A stretch of 64,000 bases of DNA from Caldilinea sp. CFX5 (GCA_021405325.1 QWII01000025.1:62001-126000); one strand, 5' to 3'; counted from the first letter of the stretch, positions 24,519 to 34,298 are shown. Notes: a model not told the origin generated them from the letters alone. Translations and numbers: made by a program.

Positions 24519-26106
24519 ACTTCTGCTGACAGGCGTATGCTTCAGTGCGCTGTTGTTGAGCTTTATCTACCACCGGTTGGCAATCACCTTCACCGTTCCG
24601 GCCGCGCCAGCGCACAACGTTGCGTCGTTAGCCAGACGTAACTTTAAGCCGCTAATCACCAGCAGCACCGATCCAATTTTTATCGGCGCTGGTGATATTG
24701 CCAATTGTGGTGCGGACGAGGACGAAGCCACCGCTCAACTGCTGGATGTGATTACCGGCACCATCTACACCTTGGGCGATAACGCCTACCCCGATGGTAC
24801 CAGCGCTAATTTTGCCGATTGCTTTGGGCCAACCTGGGGTCGCCACCTGGCGCGCATCAAACCCGTACCCGGCAATCACGATTATCATGTGACGGGGGCC
24901 GCCGGCTATTACAGCTATTTTGGCGCCGCCGCGTCACCGCAAGACGTGAACTGTACCAGCGATTGCAAAGGGTATTACTCCTATGATTTGGGCGCCTGGC
25001 ATATCATTGCGCTCAACAGCGAGATCGATGTCAAGGCCGGCTCGGCCCAGGAACAATGGTTACGCCAGGATTTGGCGGCGCACCCCACCGCTTGCACCCT
25101 GGCCTACTGGCATAAACCACGCTTTAGCTCCGGCGAACATCAGAACAACACCAATTTTCATGCCTTCTGGGTGGCGCTCTATGAAGCTGGGGTTGATGTA
25201 GTCTTGAACGGACATGACCACAACTACGAACGCTTTGCGCCACAAGACCCCAGCGCCCAGGCTGATGCCAACGGCATTCGCGAGTTTGTAGTCGGCACAG
25301 GCGGTACAGGACAGCGCCCCTTTAGCCGGATCCAACCCAACAGCGAAGTACGGGCAACCGATAGCTGGGGCGTCTTGCAATTCACCCTACATGAAACGAG
25401 CTATGACTGGCAATTTATTCCCATCGCCGGCCAGAATTTTCAGGATAGCGGCAGCGGAAACTGTGTCGTGCGGGAGCAACCACAGGGGCGGATCGAACAG
25501 GTGGTCAACCAATCTTCCGATGATGCCGAAGAAGGCACGCCGAGGGCGCCAGTTTATCTGAATAGCACCGACCTGGAACTGACCATTGATGCCACCACAC
25601 CACAAGTTACGCAAACGGTTGGGGTGCGTTTTGCCGCCTTAGCGCTCACCCGCCAGATGACAATTACGCGCGCCTATGTCGAATTCACCGTTGATGAAGT
25701 CAGCACCGAAACGACAACTGTCCAGATCTATGGGGAAGCGACCGGCAATGCGCTCACCTTTAGCACCACGCCGGCGAATATTTCGCAGCGCGCCCGCACC
25801 GTCGCGACCGTGGCCTGGCCCAACATTCCGGTGTGGCCTACCGTTGGCGAAAAAGTGCGCACGCCGGATCTCACGCCCATTCTGCAAGAAGTTGTTAATC
25901 GCTCGGATTGGGCAGCCGGCAATGCGCTGGCCTTGATCATGAGCGGCGTTGGCCGGCGCACAGCCGTTGCCTATGACGGCAATCCGTCACAGGCGCCGTT
26001 ATTGCATGTGGAGTATGCCACCCCGGCCCTTGTGTTGTCACGTCACCTCTATTTACCGTTGATCCAAGCAAAGCCGTCATCACTTACTGATGCTATCACC
26101 CACTAA
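24505..26106 (+). CDS. Secreted metallophosphoesterase with C-terminal beta domain
   Basis: 533 residues. A signal-like N-terminus (LLLTGVCFSALLLSFIY) is followed by a calcineurin-like domain with the complete motif set: GAGDIANCG, LGDNAYPDG, VPGNHDYH, YWHKPRFS and LNGHDHNYERF. This resembles purple acid phosphatase-type alkaline phosphatases. Residues about 345-515 form a second beta-rich region (VRFAALALTRQMTITRAYVE, LALIMSGVGRRTAV) like the DNRLRE/CBM96-type sandwich of surface proteins. It ends 4 bp inside the convergent RlmI-like gene. Confidence 0.9.
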   Translation: MTTRKLLLTGVCFSALLLSFIYHRLAITFTVPAAPAHNVASLARRNFKPLITSSTDPIFIGAGDIANCGADEDEATAQLLDVITGTIYTLGDNAYPDGTSANFADCFGPTWGRHLARIKPVPGNHDYHVTGAAGYYSYFGAAASPQDVNCTSDCKGYYSYDLGAWHIIALNSEIDVKAGSAQEQWLRQDLAAHPTACTLAYWHKPRFSSGEHQNNTNFHAFWVALYEAGVDVVLNGHDHNYERFAPQDPSAQADANGIREFVVGTGGTGQRPFSRIQPNSEVRATDSWGVLQFTLHETSYDWQFIPIAGQNFQDSGSGNCVVREQPQGRIEQVVNQSSDDAEEGTPRAPVYLNSTDLELTIDATTPQVTQTVGVRFAALALTRQMTITRAYVEFTVDEVSTETTTVQIYGEATGNALTFSTTPANISQRARTVATVAWPNIPVWPTVGEKVRTPDLTPILQEVVNRSDWAAGNALALIMSGVGRRTAVAYDGNPSQAPLLHVEYATPALVLSRHLYLPLIQAKPSSLTDAITH

Positions 26107-27359
26107 GCCGTCGCAAAGAGACATTTGAGATAAGCGCCTTCGGGAAAGCCGATGGGGTGATCCAGCGCATGGGCCGTTTGGGCAAAGGCGCGCAATGGAC
26201 GGTCTTGGCTGGCGGCAGCACTGGTAGTCGCGTTGACAAAAGCGTCGGTACTCACCCGGCTGGAACAGGAAGCCAGCACAATGGTCCCACCTGGCGACAA
26301 GACGCCCAGCCCCAGCCGCGTCAACTGGGCATAGGCCGCCAGCGCCCGCTCGACCTCGCTTTGTTGTTTGGCAAAAGCCGGCGGGTCGATGATGACCAGG
26401 TCGAAGGTGCGCCGGTTGCTTGCCATTTCCGCCAGCAACGAAAAGGCGTCACCGACAAGGAGTTGATGGGTTGTGGCAGCGACCGTTAGCACATCCTGGT
26501 TGAGGGCAAAATTACGTTCGGCTGCCTGCAACGCCGGTCGGCTAATGTCCAGGCTGGCGACCAGGGGTGCGCCACCACGGGCCGCATAAAGCGAAAAGCC
26601 ACCATTGTAGGCAAAGACATTGAGTACTCGCTTGCCGGCTGCCAATCCTTCCACCCGTGCACGATTGTCCCGTTGATCGAGAAAAAAGCCGGTCTTTTGC
26701 CCGTGAATCGGATCGGCTTCAAAGCGCAACCCATTTTCCAGAAAGACCACCGGGCCATGCAACGGTGGGCCAGTTAGGATCATCCCATCGGTCAAGCCAT
26801 AAAGATATTCCGGCGCTTTTTGCAAGGCACGGCTCATGCGCAAAACAATGCGTTCAGTGGGTTGAACGGTTGCCAATCCGGCCAGCAGATCGGGCAGATG
26901 GGGCACCCAGCCTGCGGTGTAAAGTTTGATAACCAGGGTTTGGTCATAACGGTCAACCACCAGCCCCGGTAGCCCGTCATTTTCGCCATGCACAAGACGA
27001 TAGCCGGTGGTACGCCCCGTCAACAAGGGTGCGCGCCGTTGGGCGGCTTTGGTTACCTGCGCAAGAAACCAAGGCTGGTCAATCGTCGCCTGTGTACCCT
27101 GTTGCAAAACACGCAGGCGAAGCGGTGAGGTTGGATCATAGAGACCAATCGCTAAAAAGCGTCGTTTTTGATCAAAGACGACCGCTAGATCGCCCGGCTT
27201 GCCCTCATGGCTCTGGCGCTCAATCGAATTTTCAAAGAGCCAGGGGTGGCCGTTACGGATTGCCCGTTCCGCCTCGCGGTTGACGTGTAACGCGATACGC
27301 CGATTCGCTGGTTCGGGGAGCGCGATGAGTAATTGGTTGGTCTCTGCTTGTAGCGTCAT
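26103..27359 (-). CDS. RlmI-like 23S rRNA (cytosine-C5) methyltransferase
   Basis: 418 residues. The N-terminal PUA-type domain (INGHPWLFENSI-like; here RNGHPWLFENSIERQ) is followed by an EEHUD-type middle part (TGYRLVHGENDGLPGLVVDR). The Rossmann catalytic domain has LNVFAYNGGFSLYA, VIIDPPAFAK and the Cys in LASCSSRV. The family methylates C1962 of 23S rRNA. Its stop overlaps that of the convergent phosphoesterase gene by 4 bases. Confidence 0.92.
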   Translation of the reverse strand: MTLQAETNQLLIALPEPANRRIALHVNREAERAIRNGHPWLFENSIERQSHEGKPGDLAVVFDQKRRFLAIGLYDPTSPLRLRVLQQGTQATIDQPWFLAQVTKAAQRRAPLLTGRTTGYRLVHGENDGLPGLVVDRYDQTLVIKLYTAGWVPHLPDLLAGLATVQPTERIVLRMSRALQKAPEYLYGLTDGMILTGPPLHGPVVFLENGLRFEADPIHGQKTGFFLDQRDNRARVEGLAAGKRVLNVFAYNGGFSLYAARGGAPLVASLDISRPALQAAERNFALNQDVLTVAATTHQLLVGDAFSLLAEMASNRRTFDLVIIDPPAFAKQQSEVERALAAYAQLTRLGLGVLSPGGTIVLASCSSRVSTDAFVNATTSAAASQDRPLRAFAQTAHALDHPIGFPEGAYLKCLFATA

Positions 27360-27469
27360 TGCATTGTCACATTCAGGGCGACTCGATTGTCTCTTGCCCC
27401 GGTCTTTGCCTTTCCGCTACAATCATACTCTCAGGAAAACAATTGGACAAAGCAAGAAGGAGAAAAATC

Positions 27470-27985
27470 ATGGTTGACATCCTCATGTGGAGCCGCACAG
27501 TTTTGACGACCACCCCCAACCGCTGGCACGACCTGACAGCCACTCTCCCACCGGCCTTACTAAGCCTGCCGCCGAAAGCCGGTGAATGGTCGGCGCTGCA
27601 ATGTCTGCAACATCTGGTGGATACGGAGCGGATGGTCTTCCCCAAGCGGGTGGGCTATCTATTGGCTGAGCAGGATTTTCCCGCCTTTGACCCCGATCGC
27701 CAGGGCAGCGCGCCGGTTGTGGATCAGTCGCCGGCGGTGCTGGCGGCAGAATTTGCCCGGCTGCGCATCGAAGCGCTGGCTGTGTTGGCTACAGTCACAG
27801 TGGCTGATTTATCGAAACGCGCCCGCCATCAAGAGTTGGGCATTGTCACCCTCAGCGAGTTGATCCATGAGTGGGCCGGCCATGATCTCATGCACACCGT
27901 CCAGGCGGAGCGGGCGTTGATGCAACCCTTTATTCAGGGGTGTGGGCCGTGGCTGTCTTATTTTGCCGATCATGTGGCGCGGTAA
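27470..27985 (+). CDS. DinB-family protein
   Basis: 171 residues, four-helix bundle. SALQCLQHLVDTERMVFPKR gives the helix-2 His and IHEWAGHDLMHTVQAER the helix-4 H-x3-H pair. It is more like the YfiT/bacillithiol-transferase group than the pair at 17.8-18.9 kb. ATG 27470 follows GAAGGAGA. Monocistronic. Confidence 0.85.
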   Translation: MVDILMWSRTVLTTTPNRWHDLTATLPPALLSLPPKAGEWSALQCLQHLVDTERMVFPKRVGYLLAEQDFPAFDPDRQGSAPVVDQSPAVLAAEFARLRIEALAVLATVTVADLSKRARHQELGIVTLSELIHEWAGHDLMHTVQAERALMQPFIQGCGPWLSYFADHVAR

Positions 27986-28020
27986 TACGCCACTGCTATG
28001 CTCAGAGTACAGGAATGTGG

Positions 28021-28130
28021 TGCGCTACTGATGAGCATTGTTCATCCATTTGGGCAACGAGGAGTCAGGCACGCCCCGTGCCGACCCGGCTTTGATTACC
28101 GAAAATTAGGGAACGCTCATCAGTAACGCA
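28021..28130. repeat. 16-bp palindrome pair around a 78-nt spacer
   Basis: TGCGCTACTGATGAGC (28021-28036) is mirrored, with one mismatch, by GCTCATCAGTAACGCA (28115-28130). The spacer has smaller inverted pieces (GGCACG/CGTGCC). Confidence 0.7.
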
Positions 28131-28135
28131 TCGCG

Positions 28136-28408
28136 TCATTCACTTTTTTCGTGAACTTCTTCCAAGCCCAGTGTAGCGGGTGCGTGATCCAGAATATGGC
28201 GATCACCCACTTGGTAAAAAGCGGCGTCGCTATCACAGATGGTCACAGCCAGGTCAAAATGGCGGAGATCATAATCAGTAAAATCGCCATTGCCATGATA
28301 AACCCGAAAGAAATAGCGATGATTGAGGCTGCGAATCAAGATGCCTTCCACGCCATCAGCGCTCTTAACCGTTGCGATTTGTTTGCCATAGCGAACTTGT
28401 TGTTTCAT
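28136..28408 (-). CDS. Uncharacterised small protein
   Basis: 90 residues from ATG 28408 (a TTG at 28435 would add nine). The sequence KQIATVKSADGVEGILIRSL and YFFRVYHGNGDFTDYDLRHF suggests a beta-rich fold; no family recognised. Codon pattern is coding-like. It lies 45 bp downstream of the alcohol dehydrogenase gene on the same strand and could be its co-transcribed partner. Confidence 0.6.
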   Translation of the reverse strand: MKQQVRYGKQIATVKSADGVEGILIRSLNHRYFFRVYHGNGDFTDYDLRHFDLAVTICDSDAAFYQVGDRHILDHAPATLGLEEVHEKSE

Positions 28409-28452
28409 CTTCGTTTTTAAAGTCACGTATTCCAACGTGACGAAAACAGGGG

Positions 28453-29457
28453 TTACATCTGTACATGCACCTTCAGCGTCTGCCCCGCCGCAAAGGCATG
28501 AAAGGCCGGCACAAAGTCCGCCATCGGCACGGTATGGCTGACCAGTTTGGACACATCCACCACGCCATTCGCCAACCAGGCAATGGCCGGCAGAAAGGTG
28601 TAACAGAGGGCAAAGCTGCCGATCACCGTCCAGTCATTGCGGAAGAGGTCATAGGGGCGCAGGCGAATCGAAGCGTCCATCGGGGTGACGCCAAATTGCA
28701 GGTATTGCCCCCGTGGCCGTAGATAGCCAAACGCCTGCTCGATCACCGCCGGTACACCCGTAGCGTCAATGACGAGATCAAAGCCAGAGGGGGCCATGTC
28801 GCGCAACGCTTCGGCCTGTTGACCGTTGACCGGAATGGCGGTGCCACCCAGTTGGGTTGCCAGGTCGAGCCGCGCCGGTTGCTTTTCCACCATCACCACC
28901 TGCGACGCGCCCCGCTGGCGAAGCGCTTGTAATAGCAGCAACCCCATCGGCCCGGCGCCAAAGATGAGCGTTTGCGCCGCCGGCGGCACTTGAATCCGTT
29001 TGAGCGCATGAATCACACAGGCTAACGGCTCGATAAAGGCCGCCTGAGCGTCGGTCAGGTGGTCGGGAATGCGATAACAGGCGCGGGCCGGCGCTTTGAT
29101 ATATTCAGCAAAACCGCCGTCGCGCGTCACGCCAACGCCCTGCCAGTTGCGACAGTGGTTGGCCTGTTCGTTGCGACAGAAGTCACAGCGCCCACAGTAG
29201 AGATTGGGATCCACCGCCACCCGCTCGCCAACTTTGACATCCGTCACTTCCTTGCCCACCGCCACAACACGCCCGCTAAATTCATGGCCGGGAATGAGCG
29301 GGAAGGTGGACATATATTCATTACGGTAGATGTGCAGATCCGTGCCGCAGATGCCACAGGTCGCCACCTGTACCACTACTTCGTCGGCGGCCGGCGTGGG
29401 ATCGGGTACGCGTTCAATGGTGATAGTTTCGGGGGCGGGGAAAACAATTGCATTCAT
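28453..29457 (-). CDS. Zn-dependent alcohol dehydrogenase (MDR family)
   Basis: 334 residues. Catalytic Zn region [10 protein letters not shown] and [10 protein letters not shown]; structural Zn Cys set [18 protein letters not shown]-binding [14 protein letters not shown]. This matches the threonine/sorbitol/xylitol dehydrogenase-like group; the substrate is probably a sugar alcohol. Twelve bases downstream of the aldo/keto reductase gene, so the two form an operon. Confidence 0.93.
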   Translation of the reverse strand: MNAIVFPAPETITIERVPDPTPAADEVVVQVATCGICGTDLHIYRNEYMSTFPLIPGHEFSGRVVAVGKEVTDVKVGERVAVDPNLYCGRCDFCRNEQANHCRNWQGVGVTRDGGFAEYIKAPARACYRIPDHLTDAQAAFIEPLACVIHALKRIQVPPAAQTLIFGAGPMGLLLLQALRQRGASQVVMVEKQPARLDLATQLGGTAIPVNGQQAEALRDMAPSGFDLVIDATGVPAVIEQAFGYLRPRGQYLQFGVTPMDASIRLRPYDLFRNDWTVIGSFALCYTFLPAIAWLANGVVDVSKLVSHTVPMADFVPAFHAFAAGQTLKVHVQM

Positions 29458-29469
29458 GGTTTAGAACCT

Positions 29470-30441
29470 TTACGCTCGACTATCACTCCGCAAATCCAAC
29501 CAGGCCACTTCCTGCGGCGTCAGTTTGAGCGCGAGCGCTGCGCTGTTCGCCTTATACTCGTCCGGGGTGGCGCAACCGACGAGGGCGAAGATGTTGAGCG
29601 GGTAGCTCATCACATAGGCGGTGGCGATCTGCGGGATGCTCATGTTATGCTCTTCCGCCAGAGTCTTGACCCGATCCAGCCGTTGGAAGTTCTCTTCGGT
29701 GCAATAGCATTCGACACAGAGTTTGTCGCCATAAGTTTCAAAGGTGTCGAGATTGTCCCGATTAAAACGCCCGCTAAAGAAACCGCCCGCCAGGCTCGAC
29801 CAAGTGAAGAGCGGCGTGTTGCGTTGGGCATACCAGGCTCGTTCGCCTTCCCCAGCGGGGCCGGCAATACTGATACAGTTGGGCCACGGTTCCTTGCGCT
29901 GCACGGCCAGGGTAAAGTTCGGGCTGCTCACCACAAAGGGCTTGAGGCCATGCTTGTCGGCATATTCGTTGGCTTCTTCCAGGCGCGCCGTCTTCCAGTT
30001 AGAACCGCCAAAGGCATGGATGCGCCCGGCGGCATAATGCTCGTTCAACACCTCGACAATGGGGCCAACCGGTTGGCTGGGGTCATCGCGGTGGAGAACG
30101 TAGAGATCAATGTAATCCGTCTTCTGGCGAGCTAGGGAATCAAAAAGATCAGCCGTAATGTCAAAAGGCGTGACGCGCTGGCGATCCTGGTTGTGATGCG
30201 CCCCCTTGCCCAGAACAACAACCTGATCACGAATTCCCCGTTCGTTGATCCAGTGGCCGAGCGTGCGCTCGCAGTCGCCATTGCCATAACCGTGCGCCGT
30301 GTCAAAGGTCGTACAACCCTGGGCAAAGACGCCGTCGAGCAGGGCCATGCTCTCTTCCAACTTCTTCATGCTGATCATCACCGTGCCCTGCACCAGCCGC
30401 GAAATGGGCTTGTCAATGCCGGGGATCTTGCCGTATTCCAT
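29470..30441 (-). CDS. Aldo/keto reductase
   Basis: 323 residues, (beta/alpha)8 barrel. The active-site tetrad is visible: D in TFDTAHGYG, Y in HGYG, K in VLGKGAH, H in VLHRDDP. ATG 30441 was chosen because AAGGAGAG lies nine bases ahead; the frame extends six codons further. It is the first gene of the operon with the alcohol dehydrogenase. Confidence 0.92.
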   Translation of the reverse strand: MEYGKIPGIDKPISRLVQGTVMISMKKLEESMALLDGVFAQGCTTFDTAHGYGNGDCERTLGHWINERGIRDQVVVLGKGAHHNQDRQRVTPFDITADLFDSLARQKTDYIDLYVLHRDDPSQPVGPIVEVLNEHYAAGRIHAFGGSNWKTARLEEANEYADKHGLKPFVVSSPNFTLAVQRKEPWPNCISIAGPAGEGERAWYAQRNTPLFTWSSLAGGFFSGRFNRDNLDTFETYGDKLCVECYCTEENFQRLDRVKTLAEEHNMSIPQIATAYVMSYPLNIFALVGCATPDEYKANSAALALKLTPQEVAWLDLRSDSRA

Positions 30442-30466
30442 GAATCTCTCCTTATGCAAATCGGTT

Positions 30467-31423
30467 TTATTTGTTTTCTGACTGTAAATGATAGCGTGCT
30501 TCTAATTCACGCAAACGCCTTCGGGTAGCAGCCAGCTCAACTACAGTCGCCTGTCGTGCGGCCATTTCTTGGTCAGCACGCGCCGTTTCCGCATCGGCAT
30601 GGGCTTTTAATTCTTGCGGTGTTAGCAGCCGTTCACCGGTCGCTAATGAATAGACCTCAATGCGTTCACGGCCAACCACACGGAACCGCAGACCAATGGT
30701 CGGAAAGGCCAGGCTACCATCGGCATCCGGTGTCACACTTTGATAATAAGGGCTGTCGCCTAAACGATAGCCCAGTAAGCGCCAGGGGTGTTTGCGTCTG
30801 GTCAACAGGTCAATGACCAAAAATTCTTTGACGCCAACGGCGGCATAGAAAATGGGTTTCACATGGCGATCGATGGCGCGTGTCTCTTTCGACGTAATTT
30901 CGATAATAAAGCTAGGGGGTGGCCCATCGCGACCAACACGGTAGGATTTTTGCCCTTCCGCAGGTACGTGACCAGCCGGCATGATCGCCAGATCAGGGCT
31001 TTTCGGCGGTGTACCCGGCAGCCCCCAATGAATGAGGACATCATTGGTAATGAGCTTTTGCACCACCAGATAGGTCTCTAGCATGGCCGATAGCCAACGC
31101 AGCCACAGATTATGTAAGGGGCTTTGCGCCATAAACACCACATCCACATCGTCTTCAGTCGGGAAAAGAATATCTAAGAGGGTTAACGGCTGTTGGGTGT
31201 AGTTTTGGGTTGTTGGATCATAGACCGTGCGCCAACCGACCTCTAGGGGGAAGGTGGGCAACGCGGCCCGTTCCATCCGCACCGGTGAAGCAGGCAGGGC
31301 GTGACCATTCTGTTGTACATACCCATTTTCGCCATAGCCGGCGGCGACGCCAGCAACGGTTTCCCCGTGCGCTTTGTCCTCGTGCGCATGGCTTGATGAC
31401 GGTGATACTGTGGTGGTCGTCAT
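30467..31423 (-). CDS. Uma2-family putative endonuclease
   Basis: 318 residues. The Uma2 (DUF820) PD-(D/E)xK-like core runs from about 55 to 235: SPDLAIMPAGHVP, then PPSFIIEITSKETRAIDRHVK (E-x-x-S/T) and YAAVGVKEFLVIDL. The N-terminal His/Gly-rich stretch is unusual. A C-terminal coiled-coil tail (ADAETARADQEMAARQATVV) is common in Chloroflexota and cyanobacterial members. Function of the family is unproven. Confidence 0.85.
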   Translation of the reverse strand: MTTTTVSPSSSHAHEDKAHGETVAGVAAGYGENGYVQQNGHALPASPVRMERAALPTFPLEVGWRTVYDPTTQNYTQQPLTLLDILFPTEDDVDVVFMAQSPLHNLWLRWLSAMLETYLVVQKLITNDVLIHWGLPGTPPKSPDLAIMPAGHVPAEGQKSYRVGRDGPPPSFIIEITSKETRAIDRHVKPIFYAAVGVKEFLVIDLLTRRKHPWRLLGYRLGDSPYYQSVTPDADGSLAFPTIGLRFRVVGRERIEVYSLATGERLLTPQELKAHADAETARADQEMAARQATVVELAATRRRLRELEARYHLQSENK

Positions 31424-31516
31424 AGACAACTCCTCGGCGAACAAATGTTACCCATGCAGTTGATCATACCGCACTTTAGGCGGGACGGCAATCTACTTAG
31501 GGGGCAGTAGGGGCGA

Positions 31517-31546
31517 TTGCAATTTTGGCATGGCAAATGGTAGAAT
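31517..31546 (+). promoter_or_regulatory. Sigma70-type promoter for the PhyH gene
   Basis: TTGCAA (31517-31522), 18 bases, TAGAAT (31541-31546), about 55 bases before the start codon at 31602. Confidence 0.55.
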
Positions 31547-31601
31547 AGAGTCATCAATCACAGTCGTTATGTGCCAACAATAGAGGAAAGTCAGAGCTTC
31601 T

Positions 31602-32567
31602 ATGAATGTCAGCACCGATTCATCAACAACAAAAGCTGCAAACCCCATCGTACGGACAACCTTTATCGACTCGATGCCCCTGTTGCGCGCCGGCAACTTT
31701 GCGGCGCTGCGTGAACGGGCCGCGGAAGAGGGCTATCTCTTCTTTCCTAAGCTCTTGCCGGTCGATGCGGTGCTGACTGTGCGCGCCGATATGCTGTCGG
31801 TTGTCGAGCGCTATGGCTGGCGACAACCGGGGCAGGATGTGTATGGCGGCCGCATCAATCTGGATGCGCTCAATGAAGTTCCCGATGAAGCCATGCGCCG
31901 CGACATTGGTGTCACGCATGATGCCTATCACGCTGTGCAGAAGCTACCCAGCTTCCACAAGTTGCCGCACCATCCGGTGTTGTTGGCACTCTATCGCGGC
32001 CTCTTTGGCGAGGAGGTCTTTGTCCACCCGCGCCACATCGCCCGCATGATCACCGCCCACCGCAGCATGCACCCGACGCCGCAACATCAGGACTTCCCGC
32101 TGGTACAGGGCAGCCCCAATACCTGGACTTGCTGGTTTCCGCTGGGCGACTGCCCACGGTCGATGGGTGGTTTGACGGTGTTACGTGGTTCACACCACGA
32201 GGGCTATATCCCGATCCAGCCAGCTCTTGGTGCGGGTGGGATTGCCGTCCAGCTCTGTCCAGGGGCGCAAGTGTGGGTCGAAGGGGATTATGAAATCGGC
32301 GATGTCTTAACCTTCCCCTGCTTTATGGTTCATAAAGCCTTGCGCAGCCAGGAACCAGAGCAGATCCGCCTCTCTATCGACGCCCGCTATCAGGCCATCA
32401 GCGAGCCGATTGAGGAAAAGTCGCTCAAACCGCATTGCAAGTTAACTTGGGAAGAAGTCTATGAAGGCTGGACGGATGAAAACCTGAAGTATTACTGGCG
32501 CGACTCGTCACCCAAACTCTCGCCGTGGGATAGTACACTCTTGCAACCAGCACAAAGGATTTGTTAA
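31602..32567 (+). CDS. Phytanoyl-CoA dioxygenase (PhyH) family oxygenase
   Basis: 321 residues. The Fe(II)/2-oxoglutarate facial triad is seen as H-x-D in TPQHQDFPLVQG and a distal His in VHKALRSQEPEQIRLSIDAR, with Arg for 2-oxoglutarate. MGGLTVLRGSHH is typical. Substrate unknown. Downstream lies a short remnant of a caspase-like gene. Confidence 0.9.
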   Translation: MNVSTDSSTTKAANPIVRTTFIDSMPLLRAGNFAALRERAAEEGYLFFPKLLPVDAVLTVRADMLSVVERYGWRQPGQDVYGGRINLDALNEVPDEAMRRDIGVTHDAYHAVQKLPSFHKLPHHPVLLALYRGLFGEEVFVHPRHIARMITAHRSMHPTPQHQDFPLVQGSPNTWTCWFPLGDCPRSMGGLTVLRGSHHEGYIPIQPALGAGGIAVQLCPGAQVWVEGDYEIGDVLTFPCFMVHKALRSQEPEQIRLSIDARYQAISEPIEEKSLKPHCKLTWEEVYEGWTDENLKYYWRDSSPKLSPWDSTLLQPAQRIC

Positions 32568-32572
32568 AACGA

Positions 32573-32719
32573 TTTCAATATGCCTTTGAAACAGAAAATA
32601 CAATAGGCCGCCAAACCCATTCGATCTTCACTCACTACCTTGTAGAAGGGCTAGAGAGCCTACGTGCGGATGCCAATGGTGATGGCTTGGTTACTGTCGA
32701 TGAACTTTATGTTTGCGAT
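32573..32719 (+). pseudogene. Remnant of a caspase-like (C14) protein
   Basis: The frame read through here gives GRQTHSIFTHYLVEGLESLR then ADANGDGLVTVDELYVCD. The pattern F-T-x-Y-L-x-E-G-L followed by A-D-x-N-G-D-G-x-V-T-x-x-E-L-Y is the C-terminal end of prokaryotic caspase-like domains. No catalytic His/Cys region is left. The piece sits between PhyH and an unrelated hydrolase, so it is a fragment. Confidence 0.6.
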
Positions 32720-32726
32720 ATTCTGC

Positions 32727-33845
32727 TTATAATACTGCTGCCGCCACCAAATTCGACACCCGTCCCAACAGCCCTTCGCTCTGCACCGCCGGCTCGTTGG
32801 TAAAGAGCGTACAGACCACCTGCCGCACCGGATCGACCCAGACCACCGTCCCCGTCGCGCCGCCGTGACCATAGGAGCCGGGCGAGAGTAGGTTGCCGCC
32901 ATAGGACCACGTACTCGTCGGCATCCGGCGCCAGCCGAGACCCCACGCTTGCTGGGCGCGCACATCCGCAGGGATGGCGGGGTTGGCGGAGGTTTGGTCG
33001 CTGGTCATGGCCTGGACGGTGGCAGGGCTGAGAATGCGCACGCCATTGAGTTCGCCGCCATTGAGGAACATCTGGCAGAAACGGGCCATATCGCCCACGG
33101 TCGAAAACATGCCGCCCCACGGCACGCCCAGGTTCCACCAATAAGGTGTGTTCCAGCCCCAATCCATCCCCAACATATCGGGGCCGACATTGACATGAGC
33201 AATGCGCTGTTGCGGCAGATCGCGCACCCCTAGCGCCGTGTCGTTCATGCCAAGTGGCGCAAAGATCGCCCGGTGCAAAAAGTCCGGGAGCGCCATGCCG
33301 GTCAACTGTTCGGCAATCATCGCCAGGGTTGCCGTGCCGCAGCTTTGGTATTGAATATGGGTTCCCGGCGCAAAGTCGAGCGGCAATTCGCAAATTTGGC
33401 GGTAAAATTCGGTCAATGGGGCATGAGCCTGGCGCAGCGCAATATTGTTGGGCAACATATCGGGCAGACCGGAGGTGTGGGTCATCAGGTGACGCACTGT
33501 CACCGCTTCCTTGCCCCGATTGCCAAAAGCGGGCAAAATCGTGTAAACTGGATCATCCAGGAGCAGATCGCCCTGTTCCACCAACAACATGACCGCGGTC
33601 ACTGTCACCGGCTTTGTCACCGAAGCGGTCAGAAAAATAGTGTCAGGTTGGACGGGAGGCGCGTTAGCATCCGGTCGCATCCGGCCAAAGGAGCGCGGTG
33701 CGAGAAATTGTCCGGCGCGTCCCCATTGGATTGCAGCGCCCGGCAGCCTTCCGTTGGCGGTCGCCGCTGTCAGAAAGGTATAAAGCCGGTCAAGGCGCGC
33801 CGAAGCAAAGCCGGCGGTCGTTGGGTCAGTGGAAGTGGTTGGCAT
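32727..33845 (-). CDS. Serine hydrolase, beta-lactamase (class C/AmpC-like) fold
   Basis: 372 residues. S-x-x-K is in LTASVTKPVT, the Tyr motif in YQSCGTAT (Y-x-S in place of Y-x-N) and the KTG-box equivalent in GHGGATGT. These are esterase/DD-peptidase-like family members rather than true beta-lactamases. No signal peptide is obvious. It is six bases downstream of a small gene on the same strand. Confidence 0.9.
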   Translation of the reverse strand: MPTTSTDPTTAGFASARLDRLYTFLTAATANGRLPGAAIQWGRAGQFLAPRSFGRMRPDANAPPVQPDTIFLTASVTKPVTVTAVMLLVEQGDLLLDDPVYTILPAFGNRGKEAVTVRHLMTHTSGLPDMLPNNIALRQAHAPLTEFYRQICELPLDFAPGTHIQYQSCGTATLAMIAEQLTGMALPDFLHRAIFAPLGMNDTALGVRDLPQQRIAHVNVGPDMLGMDWGWNTPYWWNLGVPWGGMFSTVGDMARFCQMFLNGGELNGVRILSPATVQAMTSDQTSANPAIPADVRAQQAWGLGWRRMPTSTWSYGGNLLSPGSYGHGGATGTVVWVDPVRQVVCTLFTNEPAVQSEGLLGRVSNLVAAAVL

Positions 33846-33850
33846 CGTGC

Positions 33851-34153
33851 TTATCTCTGAAAGTCGCGACCATTGTCGACGACAACTTTTTGACTATAAT
33901 TATTGACAAAGTTGAGCAATTTGCCATGCAACTTTTTCCAACTGCTGCTGCGCAGAATTTCTTCGAGCTTTTCCTGGTTATCAACAACGCCCATCGTCAA
34001 CATTTGCGGCCCTTCGCCATACATGGTATATAAGACTTCGCTCGGTTCGATCCCAAGCTGCATCAAGCGGGGCGCAAATTCTCGTAACACAAACTCGGTG
34101 AACTCCTGTTCCCGCCCCGGTTTGATGTCCCATTGCATCAGCAACTTTAACAT
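33851..34153 (-). CDS. Small protein, possible dimeric alpha/beta barrel
   Basis: 100 residues: a beta strand (MLKLLMQWDIKPGREQEFTE), an amphipathic helix, and a WKKLHGKLLNFVNNY segment. This pattern resembles ABM-type ferredoxin-like proteins. No catalytic residue can be assigned. It is followed at 5 bp by the serine hydrolase gene. Confidence 0.6.
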   Translation of the reverse strand: MLKLLMQWDIKPGREQEFTEFVLREFAPRLMQLGIEPSEVLYTMYGEGPQMLTMGVVDNQEKLEEILRSSSWKKLHGKLLNFVNNYSQKVVVDNGRDFQR

Positions 34154-34185
34154 GCGGACGATTTTGTCCTTTCCTGGTATAATCA

Positions 34186-34284
34186 GGTAGGTAGACAGGG
34201 AAACAGGTAGACAGGTACACAGGGAAATAGGGTGTATCTACCTGTCTACCTGTTTCCCTGTCTACCTGTTTCCCTGTCTACCTA
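34186..34284. repeat. GTAGACAG / GGAAACAG tandem-unit palindrome
   Basis: The arm starting TAGGTAGACAGGGAAACAGG (34188 on) is mirrored by TACCTGTCTACCTGTTTCCC from 34239. The right side carries one more unit. Unit sequence shared with 9233-9328. Confidence 0.9.
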
Positions 34285-34298
34285 GATAAAACTTGTTT

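Noticed and set aside
29059..30135. 358-codon plus-strand frame across the alcohol dehydrogenase and aldo/keto reductase genes
   Set aside because: Antisense to two well-supported genes; His/Gly-rich composition typical for a shadow frame.
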